DNA of 64,000 bases from positions 4,613,415-4,677,414 of the forward strand of contig NC_031779.1 of NCBI RefSeq assembly GCF_001522545.3, written 5' to 3'. Below the pieces are notes generated by a model. It was not told the origin of the DNA. It ran no database searches and worked only from the letters and a program-made list of their open reading frames with translations. Positions 40,381-51,720 of this stretch are shown piece after piece (positions within the stretch are counted from its first letter, which is position 1; each line of letters opens with the position of its first letter). The translations under genes and the position numbers were made by a program. This DNA is from Parus major. Taxonomy: Eukaryota; Chordata; Aves; Passeriformes; Paridae.

Positions 40381-42177
40381 CAGCAGTTTCCCACCTAACT
40401 CTCTAATTTAGTCTGGCTGATCTTCCTGAATCATACATTTCTTGTATATGACTGAAGAAAAACCTGCTGCACCCTTAAAATCAAGCTTTATTAATTTTCA
40501 GAAGGTAGGATCTTGTTCTGGTATCTGATATTAGTATGTGACATATGAAGCTGTAGTGACATGGTAGCAGTTCAAATGCTTCCACAGGCTCAGGCTGCAA
40601 AAACCACTTTCTCACTGCTGCAATTGCAGATGCTGAATTTGGTGACCAGACTGAAGTGCTTCCCAAGAGTTCTGGATTCTTGTGTATTGAACTCCCTGTT
40701 TTGGGGCTGTGACCCTTTTAAAGATAATGTGTAACCCTGCTGGAGATTTCAATAGGAGCAGTCAGGTGCTTGGAGTGAGACAAGCTATTCATTCAGTGTA
40801 CCACTAACCTAAGGAACAAAATTTCTGAATAATGCTGCTGCAGGCAAGATGTCACCTACACATACAGAGGTGCAGGCCTGGTGATTTGTGTCAGCAGACC
40901 CACTGATGTATTTGGCAAAACCAGGGAAGTTTGAAGGTTATTAAGGTTGATTCTATAGTTTTCATAAAATAATTAGTCATAGAGATAATAATACTCTCTC
41001 TTTATTGTTTTTGTTGTTAGTCAAGGTTTTTTCCGTGTTGAAGCACAAAAATTTAGCTTTCAGTGGACTTTGTTATTGTATTCTCTTTAAATCTCTATTC
41101 TTAGTTGAAGTAAATAAACCAACAAGGTAAAGAGAGCTGATAGCTACTCCATCTGTATTATGGCACACAATGATGGCTGGAAGTTAAAGGTTTGATATAT
41201 AGATCTATTTTTTTATTGCCAGCCCCTGCCCCTGAAGAAAGTATTAAAATTTCCAGATGAGTAACCAAACAATAAATAGATGAGACAGTTGCTGTGAATA
41301 TCTGATTTTTTGCATAATAATGAGATATTGCTGGATAATACGCTTTGCAGTCCACAGTTTGTCTATATTATCATTTTGATTGGACAAATGCATAAGAAAG
41401 ATATACAAGTAAAGCTGTGCCAGGTCTTCTATTTTAAATTGATTCCATGTGAGAGTTCAGTTAAATTTCTCAGACATCTTAAAACAAATTCTAGGAATAT
41501 ACCTGCACATGCACTCAGAGACATTCATTTACACACATCCTCACACACAAAATATACAGCCAGTGTCTGGCCTGACAGTCTCTTTGGTGCAGCAGAAACA
41601 TTGTCTGCAAACTGCAGGTTCTTTCCCAGGCCAGTTAGGCTTGAATTAGGGGAGTTTTCAGTGAGCATCTTCTCTCCTGCCTTGCCAAAGGAAACACATA
41701 TAAGGGGGTCTTTCAGCTCACTGTAGTACCTTGTTCCATCCCAGAACAGGCCTAAGCAAAGGAGGCTTTGGGCTCAGTTCCATATGGTGGATAGATAAAT
41801 TCCTCATTGGTTTCACTGTGGAAAGAAACCTGAAGTTGAGACATGCTAATCTTCACAAAGGGCTCAAGAGAGTGTGCCATCTAGTACTATTTGGGTAACA
41901 TTTTGATGGGGGAAAAATACTCTGCTGGTTGAAGTCCCTGACAAGTTTCTTATAGCTGCATTTAAAGACACCACTGGCAACATCTCAGTCACAGCTCTCA
42001 TTACCAGGAGATGCCCAGCAATAGTACCAATATCAGTGTCTATAGAGGTCAAAGCTGGTTCTCACTTAGGAAGCTGATTGATGAAGTTAAACTAAGACAT
42101 TTTTAAAAGTTATTCTGGAATTTTTCTTTTAAAGTTTTATTGAGAAACGTGGAATCAGTTTAGTTTTTGTTATATAA

Positions 42178-42200
42178 ACAAAAAAAAAACAAACAAAAAA
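42178..42200. repeat. A-rich tract
   Basis: An irregular poly(A) with two isolated C residues after TATATAA. No retroposed body is evident. Confidence 0.8.
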
Positions 42201-44894
42201 GCTATCTAGTTTTTTGAAGCTATCTGTTTTCTGCACTTGACCTTACCATCTGGACAGGAGGATGTGTAAGCCCAAGCTTCAAGATGAGTTTCTTCTGGTA
42301 TGCAGAATTCCACCTCCTGTTGTTGGTCTTGTTTGAGCCCTCTAAATCCTGCAGGGGTACCACATTCATCCTTTTTCCTATATCCTTCTTAGATCTCCCA
42401 GTCTTCTCCAAGTCTTCCCATAAATGTTAGCTTCCTCCAGGTTTTGAGAGAGCAGGCTCCTGTGCTCCTTGCACCTGGTGACTGCAGTGAGAGTCCTTGC
42501 TGTGCAAACAGTGACAAACCTGGCTGGCACAGGGCTGGTTCCAGACCAGTGAAGAGCTGGCAATTCAGCTGCAAACATCTGCTGGTCCAACAGAGGACGT
42601 GACTTGGCTCTGTGTTCCTTTTTTTCCCTATGTTTGTGTCTGCATGTGTGCACCAGATAAGAAATCCACACACTTAAAAAAACAATGGTAAATAAATAAG
42701 CAAGCCCAGCAAATATGACTTTGATGTGTCCTAAAAGCACTTATAGCATCACCTTTCCTCAGCAACAGAGATGAAAACCACTGCTAGGTCAAAGGAATTT
42801 ACACAGCTACTGTGCTGTGGTTCTGCTAGGATGTGTATGATTCACAGAAGGACATTTCTGATTTCTTGGTGGTTCCTCCGTACCAGATTCATATAGCAGA
42901 AGTTTCTGACCCTGTTTCTTCACTGGAGCACACTCACTGTATTGAGAAATAATGCCAGATTTTCCATGAGTTTAAATTATCAATCAGCATTTCTGTCATG
43001 ATGGATATCCCCAGAAGAACTTGGATGATGTGCAGACATCAGTGTTGTAACCGGAAGCCATTCAACCACAAAAAAGAAGTGGAACCAGGTTTTGGCCTAG
43101 TTAATAATTTCTGCTGAAATGTCCCAACACTGCAAGTGATACCTGGCTTGTTTCCCCATTCATTTTCTCATGATCCTTCATACTGTAACCAACCAGACAG
43201 GAATTTTGTGAGTTCTTTTTCCTCAGTCATGCAGGTCAAGCCATCCCCCAACACCATATCTCCAAAACACAGTCAAATTCAACCCTTAAAGTGCAGACTG
43301 CTTTCATCTACACCACAATATTCCCTGTCCTGGCAAAATTCCAGCTTACTGCATTTTACCTCAGAAACAAGATGCATCGTGCTCCTACAACGCTGTTGGA
43401 ATTATGCAACTGAGTAATTAATTATATTTTAAAGATTATAATACGGTTAATGGGCAGCAAACTTGGTGAAGTCATCAGACTAAGTGTCCTGCAGGTGCAG
43501 CATCTTTTTTCACTGGAATTTGATTCATTCACAAAATTATTTTTCTATTCAAAGCAACTGTCATGCTTCCTTTGTCCATAGATAATTAAATAAGCTTTCC
43601 AATTTATTCATGTATCCTAATTTACATAGGGTACCGACCCAGAAAACCTTTATGCTTACCCAGAGAGAACACAAAACACATAAATAAATCTAAATGGCAG
43701 CCAGGGCACAATAAGAGCAATGCTGGCTGGTGAGGGCACTGTTGCTGTAGCTTGAACCCTGGCTCTGGCTGGCTCAGCAGTGACAGTCAGGGCTGGAACA
43801 GAGTAGTGCCAGAGAGCTTTCTGTCTTCTTTTCTGAGGTCACAAGAAAGTGCAGGTCTGAGACACTGAACTGTCCTGTGCAGAGCTTTTATACTGTCTTT
43901 ACTTGGATCTCCTTTAACTCAGCTTTCTAGGGTACAGGCAGGTACCCAGAGCAAGTTTCTCCCCTTTTATTTCACTTCTTCCAGGTACTGGTGTTTGTAC
44001 AGGCCCTCTCTGATAAGAGAATTCCATCTAAAACTCATCAGCTCAGTGCTGTGTTCTGAGCCTGAGGCTTCCTGCAGCTGAGGCTCACATTTTTCAGAGG
44101 TTCTTCACGATCTAAGTTTTAGATACTCCTGTGATTCCTTCTACCACAGGATTCAAGTCCTTCACAAACATTTGTCCACACAATTGCACAATATTATTGT
44201 GAATTTGGCAAATGGCACTGGATTCTTTATGGAGAAGAGGCACAAAGGGGCCCAACATACAATATTTGCAGCAAAGAATATATAGGTCATGTCTCAGAAA
44301 TGCCAGCTTCAAAGATACTTAGACACTGGCTCGTTGGAGGGTGTTGTAAAACCTTTGCAAGTTTTGAGAAGAGAATATACAAGTACTTTCAAGGCAGTCT
44401 AGGCCTGTTTCAGGCTGTCTGGGTACAGAAAAACAATTGTATGGACAGGCTGGATCAGTGGCTGAGGCCAACTGTGTGAGGTTCAGCAGTGGGTCCTGCC
44501 CTTGGCTCACACCAACCCCTGCAGTGCCACAGGCTGGGGCAGAGGGGCTGGAAAGCTGCAAAAGGCCCTGGGGGTGCTGGTCAACAGCAGCTGAACATGA
44601 GCCAGGTGTGCCCAGGTGGCCAAGGAGGCCAAAGGCACCTGGCCTGGACCAGACATGGTGTGTCCAGCAGGATCCATGCAGTGACCATCCCTCTGTGCTG
44701 GGCACTGCCGAGGCCACACCTTGAGTGCTGTGTCCAGCTCTGGGCCCCTCCTGAAAATAAGGATTCTGAGATATTGGAAGATGTCCAGAGAAGGGCTGGA
44801 CTCCCTAGAGTCATGGGGAAGGTATGGATCACAGGTCCTATGAGGAGCTGGGCACTTTAGCCTGGAGAAAAGGAGGTTCAGGGGGGACCTTACT

Positions 44895-44900
44895 GTTCTC
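44895..44900. repeat. 6-bp target-site duplication, left copy (LTR 1)
   Basis: GTTCTC here is repeated at 45313-45318, immediately after the LTR's terminal CA. Confidence 0.85.
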
Positions 44901-45312
44901 TGTGAGGTGCCTCCACCCAGGGAGGCAAAGATTTTGTTTCAAATAAGTATTGTTAAAGTGAGAGGCGTGGCTTTAAAGCCCAGGACAAGTGGATTCCATC
45001 CCTCTGCCTCTGGGGAGGGGCTCTGAGAGCCCAGGAAGAGTTCCCCCACCCCGGACCCTCTTGGGGTGGCAGCCCAGGGGGTTCTGATTGGGCTTGTGCC
45101 CCTGAGGCTTCTCCCGTGCTATGTCCTTATTAGACCCCCACCTTAAACTCCACCCTGGCTCTGTTCTGGGCTCTCTCTCTCTCTCTGGATTTAAGCTGAG
45201 TTTGTTCCTGTGCTGAATAAATGGTTTCCTGAGCCTGTCTCGTTGAGCCTCATGCTGGTCACCAGTAACCACAGCCTGTCTGGACTTGATCCTGCAGCTG
45301 CAGGGCGCCACA
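44901..45312 (+). mobile_element. solo LTR 1 of an endogenous retrovirus (ERVK-like)
   Basis: A 412-bp element starts TGTGAGG and ends GCGCCACA, giving the TG...CA termini of retroviral LTRs. It is flanked by the exact 6-bp duplication GTTCTC. A polyadenylation signal AATAAA at 45216-45221 sets the plus orientation, and a (CT)8 run lies at 45171-45186. No gag, pol or env remnant is present, so this is a solo LTR left by recombination between the two ends of a provirus. Six-bp duplications are typical of ERVK/beta-like and some alpha-like elements, so the class is an inference from duplication size and not from internal genes. Confidence 0.85.
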
Positions 45313-45318
45313 GTTCTC
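45313..45318. repeat. 6-bp target-site duplication, right copy (LTR 1)
   Basis: The second copy of GTTCTC. The CR1 sequence resumes through it with TACAACTCCCTG. Confidence 0.85.
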
Positions 45319-45340
45319 TACAACTCCCTGACAAGAGGTT

Positions 45341-45346
45341 GTAGCC
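45341..45346. repeat. 6-bp target-site duplication, left copy (LTR 2)
   Basis: GTAGCC ends the 34-bp middle CR1 segment and is repeated at 45705-45710. Confidence 0.82.
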
Positions 45347-45704
45347 TATGGATGCTGAAAGCAGGCAGGGAACAGAGCCTGTGTGAAACTAAGTCACACA
45401 AGGTTCTCAGTCTGGCCTGAGAAAGCATAAGAAAAAATCCAAACAGTCCTTGGTAAAGGACAACAATCTTTGCAGGTGTTGTTTAGGATGCCTGTTGTTT
45501 ACTTGTAAGAAACAATCAAGGGGTGATGTTCCACTTAACCAATGCTGGTGATGTGTTGCTCTAATGAGCAATGAGAGTTTTACTTCTCAGACCTTCTTGA
45601 ATATGTCTATAAAAGAAGATCAAGGATAATAAACTTTGCTCTCTTGGACAATGCAGCTGAGAGAGTCATGTCATGCTTCTTGCCATTCCTAACATAGTGT
45701 GACA
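45347..45704 (+). mobile_element. solo LTR 2 of an endogenous retrovirus (different family)
   Basis: A 358-bp element ends GTGTGACA and starts TATGGATG. The expected leading TG appears as TA, a single transition. The flanks carry the exact 6-bp duplication GTAGCC. A TATA box TATAAAAG (45608-45615) lies just upstream of a polyadenylation signal AATAAA (45628-45633), giving plus orientation and implying a very short R region. Its sequence does not resemble LTR 1, so the two come from different families. No internal retroviral sequence remains. Assignment to an ERVK-like group rests on the 6-bp duplication. Confidence 0.82.
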
Positions 45705-45710
45705 GTAGCC
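45705..45710. repeat. 6-bp target-site duplication, right copy (LTR 2)
   Basis: The second copy of GTAGCC. CR1 sequence continues with AGGTGGGGCTTGACCTC. Confidence 0.82.
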
Positions 45711-46627
45711 AGGTGGGGCTTGACCTCATCTCCCAAGCAACAGGTGACAAGATGAGAGGAAATAGACTCAAGTTGTGCCAGGGGAGATTTAGGCTGGATA
45801 TTAGGAATTTCTTCATGGAGAGCATCAAGCACTGGAAGAGGCTCCTCAGGGGAAGTGGTGAAGTCAGAATTCCTGGAGACATTGAAAGAAGTGTAAGGGT
45901 GGCACTGAAGGACATGGTTTAGAGGTAGGCTTGGCAGTGCTCTGTAAGACTAGACTCCATCTTGGAGGTATTTTCCAGCCTAAATGATTCTGCGACTCCA
46001 TCTGCTCTAAAATTTTTTTCCACATAAGACATGTGGCACTTTGGGAGTCCATGAATGAGTTGGAGTATTAACCTGCTTTTCCTAAGTTGTAGGAAGTATA
46101 TTTCTGTTTTGATTGTCCTGTCTCTGAACCACAAAAGCCAGAGATGTGGTAGCTGTGAGCAGACACATTTTAGGCAGCATAGCTGGGCCTCAGGGTCCCC
46201 AGCAGGCAGTCCTGCTCAGGCTCTGCGATCACATGTGCTGCAATACCCAGGACTGCATCCACAGCTGGGGCAAAGCTCCAGTTGGTGACTCCAGGGATTG
46301 TGTGTGGACTGATTTATGATCCTCAAGTGTGTTGAGTAGATCTTCCCCAAACAAGGGAATTCAGCTTCAAACACATTTGTCTTATTTATAAGCAGTTTAA
46401 ACTTTACACTCAAGTTATTTTCTTCTCTTTCCCTAAGCTCATAATTTAAGGGGGAAACCATCAAAAATAAGTACATAACATAGCAGAATCCAAGCCCTTA
46501 AAAACTAGCAGAACCTTCAGTCACTGCTTGTTTTCCTTTATGGTATTTTGTTTTATTAATAAGACTGCCTCTGTATTCATGACAAAATAAGAAAGCTATT
46601 TCCAATGAAACAGACAAGTCTTTGTTA

Positions 46628-46656
46628 GACATCAAATATAACTAATATTTGATGTC
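46628..46656. repeat. perfect 12-bp inverted repeat, 5-nt loop
   Basis: GACATCAAATAT (46628-46639) and ATATTTGATGTC (46645-46656) are exact reverse complements separated by AACTA. The result is a compact hairpin with no neighbouring gene or terminator context. Confidence 0.75.
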
Positions 46657-49600
46657 ATAAATATTAATGATTTTCATGTCTTCAGATACTTTAAAATCAA
46701 TTCCAAACATTTTTGTTTTGATTCACTGTTATTTATTTTTTCACATTGAACTGGTAGAAGGCATTTTCCCCTGTTTTTCAATGGAAGAATGTATCAAGTT
46801 CTGCAGCCTTCTTTTTTTGTTTGAATTAAGATGTTGTTCAGTGTATTTACATGGCTGTATCTGTACAGCCAGGCAGAATTAGCAGTTGGGGTGGTGTAAG
46901 AGGGATGTCAATATGATGGCCACAAGTCCAGCTGCCAGTTAGAAATGATCCTGGGATTTCCTGGAGAAAAAAAAAAGGTTTGAAAGAGGCAGGACTTTAC
47001 CTGGAAACATTCAAGAGACCACATTTTCTATGGGCATGGCACAACCTGATCTTTGACATCTCTTTTCTTTTCCAATTTTCCACAGGTATTGAACAATAAT
47101 TGGGATCTCAGCAACAATAAATTAACATTTGTTGTTCCTTAAAAGCATGAGATTCCTCTTTCTGAGTGGACTAGTTCTGTCTCTAATCACAAATGTACAG
47201 AATCAGGTTTAGGCCACAAATTCAAATTTTCATGTCCTATAAATAATGAATAATGTCACCATTTGAATGAGTGTTGATGCAGAGAGCAGAGTCTCCCAGA
47301 GATTAGATATCTGAACTTATGGCAATTGGGGCCCAAGTTAAAATATCCATCCACACATGGAGGAGAGGGGATTCTTTGCCTGTGGAGGGGTGGTCTATAC
47401 TCAGATCAAATGAAAAAAAAAGATGCAAGCCTGTGATGGGAAATGTAGGAAAACAGTAAGTAAAAAAAAAATAAAAATCATACCTTAAAAAAAGTCTGAA
47501 TGTTTTCAGAGCATGAAGGAAAGAAATCCCATGTTCTTTCCAGCCTGTGGAACATCATAGCTGTTGTAAATAGGCCAGTCCCACGGAGAGCACACATGTT
47601 CCAAATGGGAGGAGATTATTTGCTGCACCATTTTAGCATGCTTGATTTATCAGTAATTAATAGAAAGTTGTCAGTGATTTTGAGCAAAATAATTCCATGT
47701 TTTATAAACCAAAGATTTTGCATAAAAAATGTTTTACCTATGGTATATTCCTATGGTGAGAACATAGCCAAGTTGTTAGCATTAATGAAATCCATCCTAA
47801 TTCCCCTTTGTAAGATGCATCATTAATCTGCTGTTAGTAAACAAGGAGTTCAAAGCAGTTAAGACAAAGAGTAGGACAAGGAGAAAATATATTTGAAAAT
47901 TGCATCAGAGCATGAGCTAGAGGCTGAACAGAATTGCTTCGTTTTGGTGATGAGGTTGATGTGTTGCTTGGGGATTTTTATATAGTTTTGAAAGTAGAAA
48001 ATATTTCCTAGGCAAGCCTAGTGACTACATGGGATTTGATGGTATTAGCTAAATTTGGAAGTTTTATCCTAGTTTGCTGAGGAAACGAGGCTCATGAGAC
48101 CATATTTTATGCCTGTTCTCTCAACCCAAGCAATGTTGAATGTTTTGGTCAGCTTCAGTCAAACTTGAGAGGAGTGGAACTCCTCTTTCTACTAATTGAG
48201 TTCCTTAGATTTTTTAAGTGTTCTCTTAAATGGTTTCTGAAAATGTTGACTAGATAGAAAAGACAGGCTCAAATTAGTTCCTGAGGGAAAGCCAGTCTGA
48301 ACTCAAGCACTGTTCATTGTGTATGGCAGTAACAAGCCAGCCACCAGTGGTGCCTCCTCTGACAAGTCAGCAGGCAGCTCTGTTCCCTCTGCTCTTGCTG
48401 GGTATCAGACAGAAATAAGAGAGGAGGGCTCTTTGGGCAGGTGTAGTTTAGGGAACAAAGGCCATTGTCTGTAGGGTATCAGGTAAATTTATTCCAGTGC
48501 TTACACTACAGTGCTTTTCAGTCCTGCTGTCTGTCAGCCATCCCCACTGAGATCAATCGGAGCTGTACTGTGGACTGAAAGGATAACAGCATAAAGAATG
48601 GGAATGTACAATCTTGACAAGCCTCTGCATCCAGAGAAAGATCCCTGAGTGCCAGTACTAAAAGCTCCTTACAGAATTTCCAAAATTAAATCCTTGTGCT
48701 GTTCCCACCTAGGCCATGGAGAGGACCTGGAAGAACAAATTAAAGGTTTTGTTTTTTTCTTGGTCTGGATGCTGCCACTAGTTGAGAAAACACTTAACAG
48801 CAATATTTTAGCAGATCTTTTTCAAGCTGTTGATTTTCCAGGTGATTTTGTGTTAATTATACAATGTCAGCAAGTGGAAGATTAAATGGAAACATCCAAG
48901 AATAGGCTGAATCCTTTGGTTTACAGTTGTATATGCTGCTTTGCATTGCTGGCTGCCTTGCAAGGGTCAAATAAATAGATGGCACCTTATTTCCCAGAGT
49001 TTTGAGTTGTCCACAAGGATTGAGAGATGTGGTTTTATTTTGAAAAGAAAACAAAATTGGTGGCATTTTCATGCCTGTTTGCTTGAGCCTAATGGGCTTG
49101 GTGCTTTCTGTGCACATAGTTGGTACTTGCATGCACACCTTGGCAGCACAGGAACTTTGTACATGAATTTGTGTTTGGCAGTCTTGCTCTGCACCACTGA
49201 AATGACACCAGCTTTGCTGGGCTGAAATAAGGAGCACGCAAAGCAGGCTTTGGTAGCTTGCTGTAGAGATTAGTGTTTGTTCAGTCCTTTTACTCTAGTT
49301 AAAGCAGTGTATTAGTGGGGTTTGCCTCCCTACAGACAATATGAGTCAATCATAATTCTATCAGAGTAAAGAGGAGGCTTAGGCAGAATGAAAAAATATT
49401 TGTAACAGAGAAGTTTTCCCTTTTCAAATTGACATTTACCATCTACTAATGCCAAGAGGGAAAGGTTACAGTGCATGGTGTAGCATGCTTGGAAGAGTGG
49501 AACATGTTCTGTGGCCCAGTGAGAGGCTGTGGTTTGGAGCTTCAGAGACATAAATCAGCCTCTCTGAAGCCTCGTGCTGCTACCAGTACGTGAATTACCT

Positions 49601-50739
49601 GAGGTAACACAAAACAAATGACCCAGCCCACTGCCTCAAGGTCCGCAGAACAAGGGGCAGGCTTTCCTCTCGTCTGACACTGAAGAAACGAGCAGGCATG
49701 ATTTGCATCCCCTACTCCAGGAAGAAAGGCTTTTACCTTTACTGTTCTGAGAGATACAAGGAATTCCACCTTATTCCAGGATAATCCAAGGATCCAGGCT
49801 TATATAATGATGCTTGCTGTTTTTCTGCAAGATCAGTTCCCAGCTTTCCTAAGAGGTATTTTCAGAGCTCAAGTGGATGAATACTGACAGCTTCTGCTTT
49901 GTATCCTCAAAAGGATGAAGGAGAAGACAATGCTGAAAATAGTACTTAACTCTGTGCTGTTGACCTCCTACCCAACTGTGCCACATCCACATTCACAGAA
50001 CCATAACCTCCCTGACTTGCATTGAGAACTAAGGAACGCATTGTTACTGACCCAAATTCATCCCATTGAGTTTCTTTGCAGCGGCATTTGACCCCAAAAC
50101 TGTCCTTTTAAGCAGTATATCTTTACTTGGAAAGAAAAAAATTCAGAGTTTGATCATGGAGAAACAGTTTGGGGTTTGGCTTGTTTTATTTAGTTGTAGG
50201 AACTGACAAAGGAGAATGCTCAGGAAAATAGAATAATGTCGGGGGATTTTCGATATTCTGAACAAAAGAAAAAGCAGCACTTAGATATACACAGTCCTTA
50301 CTGCAAAGGGAGGGCTAATGAGGGATGGAGAGTGCTAGATGTCTCATGTGCTTTCCTCTTTTCTGATGTTCTGGGTGGCTGTGTGATCTGATGGCTGTCA
50401 TGCACTCCGTGGTCTGACAAGGTTTTACTTCTCTTCAGAAATGAATTTTGTTTTATAATTTATGCCTGTGACCAGTTAGGAGGAAAATGCTGTTCTCCGA
50501 AATACAACTCAGACACATCAATGCAGATAGAGAAAGAGGAGCACTTTGATAGAAATTGAGTGCTACAGGCAGAACTGGGTTTATTTTCCAATGGAGAGCC
50601 TTCATTTGAACATGCAATAGGTGCCCCTGGTGATTCCTGTGCAATGACTTCAAAAGAGCCTGATCTTGAGCTTATGGAAAAATCTCAGAGTAATGCCAAG
50701 CTGATAAAAAGACATATCTTTGTGTATCTTCTGACAGGG

Positions 50740-50819
50740 AAAAAAATAAAATAAAATAAATAAACCCAACCAAAACAAAAAAACCCCAACAACAACCCCC
50801 AAAAAAACCCTAACCCAAA
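50740..50819. repeat. A-rich tract with (AAATA)n and A/C segments
   Basis: AAATA-type units pass into CCAACC/AAAACCCC low-complexity sequence. A lone CCCTAACCC at 50808-50816 resembles 1.5 telomeric units but is not a tandem array. Confidence 0.8.
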
Positions 50820-51624
50820 TTCCTCAAAAGCAAGCTCTGCAAGATAAGCCTGTGCTTTCAAAATACTTATCACAAACTATCTTACAGTAAAGAGATTTAT
50901 AATATATGTCTATATAGGCAGTTAGAGAAATTGTAGTATCTAACTATGTCCAGAGAATGGAATTTACTGTTAGTTGTCTCTCCTTTTGATCAATGAATGA
51001 GTGAGGAAGAGGAGGTCATTTCAGAGCAGTCAACCCCTGGCTGATTCCAGCTGGTGGTGTCGTTTCTCCACATTGTGCTGTGGAGGCAGAGCAGGAGTTC
51101 CACCCCTCTTGTGTTCTTGCTGCTCCTCTCTGGCCCTGCTGCCTCCCCTGCGTGGACAGAACCAGTCCTGTGGTTCTGATTTAGCTAAACCCTCTCTGGA
51201 TTCCTCACAGGAATTTCTCTATCAGATCCTTTAGTCATGCTTTCAGAAGAAATTCCAGTATTAGAAAGACTTTGTCAAAGGTTTTACAGTGCCTGATGTT
51301 TTGCCTAACAATCCTGGAGAAGCTGAATGCTGGAGAATTTCTAGTGATCATTGTTAGAAAAGGAGAGAGGAAATCCATTTGAGGTATTACTGATGAGAAG
51401 TAGATAATGTGGTTTTGATGCAAAAGGATTTGAAAAATTCCTCATCATTGAGAAGGTGGAGTCAAAACATAGAAAAGATAATTCCTTAAAACTATCTATA
51501 GAGTTTTATCAAAAATATTTAGGACTGTGATTTTATTAATATTCAGCTAGATTAGTCCATATCTTAAAAAGTATCCTAACATCCTAAAAATGGATCATGA
51601 GTTGTCCTTTCTTCCTCCAAAGGT

Positions 51625-51720
51625 TAAAAACAAACAACTCAAACTAACCAACCAACAAAACAAAAAAACAAAAAAACAAAACAAAAAAAACCCCAAAACA
51701 AAACAAAAAAATCACCCAAA
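51625..51720. repeat. A/C-rich low-complexity tract
   Basis: An irregular CAAAA/CCAACC tract about 95 bp long. Confidence 0.85.

Larger units (their letters stand above)
37531..44441. other. gene-free desert block
   Basis: No supported gene or RNA. The block contains the (GT)27 microsatellite at 40325-40378 and an A-rich tract at 42178-42200. Open frames of up to 138 codons (41.3-41.7 kb, plus) have no recognisable domain. Confidence 0.5.
44442..46000 (+). repeat. CR1 LINE (plus), split by two solo LTRs
   Basis: CR1 sense is plus. Segment 1 (44442-44900) begins in the GACAGGCTGGATC region of ORF2 and carries decayed coding pieces such as LECCVQLWAPPENKD followed by LEDVQRRAG. Segment 2 is only 34 bp (45313-45346, CTCTACAACT then GAGGTTGTAGCC). 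Segment 3 (45705-46000) carries RGNRLKLCQGRF, LDIRNFF and a degenerate 3' tail AAATGATTCTGCGACTCCA. With the two LTRs and one copy of each duplication removed, the three pieces run in consensus CR1 order without loss, so the CR1 was in place before both LTRs. About 0.8 kb of the element survives, with frameshifts; it is non-functional. Confidence 0.93.

Noticed and set aside
47440..47500. A-rich stretch as a possible retroposed gene tail
   Set aside because: No coding remnant precedes it on either strand and no target-site duplication was seen.
48857..49237. 126-codon minus frame
   Set aside because: No recognisable motif. The opposite strand is equally open, and this is consistent with chance.
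50808..50816. CCCTAACCC telomere-like motif
   Set aside because: Only one and a half units inside an A/C-rich tract, not a tandem interstitial telomere array.
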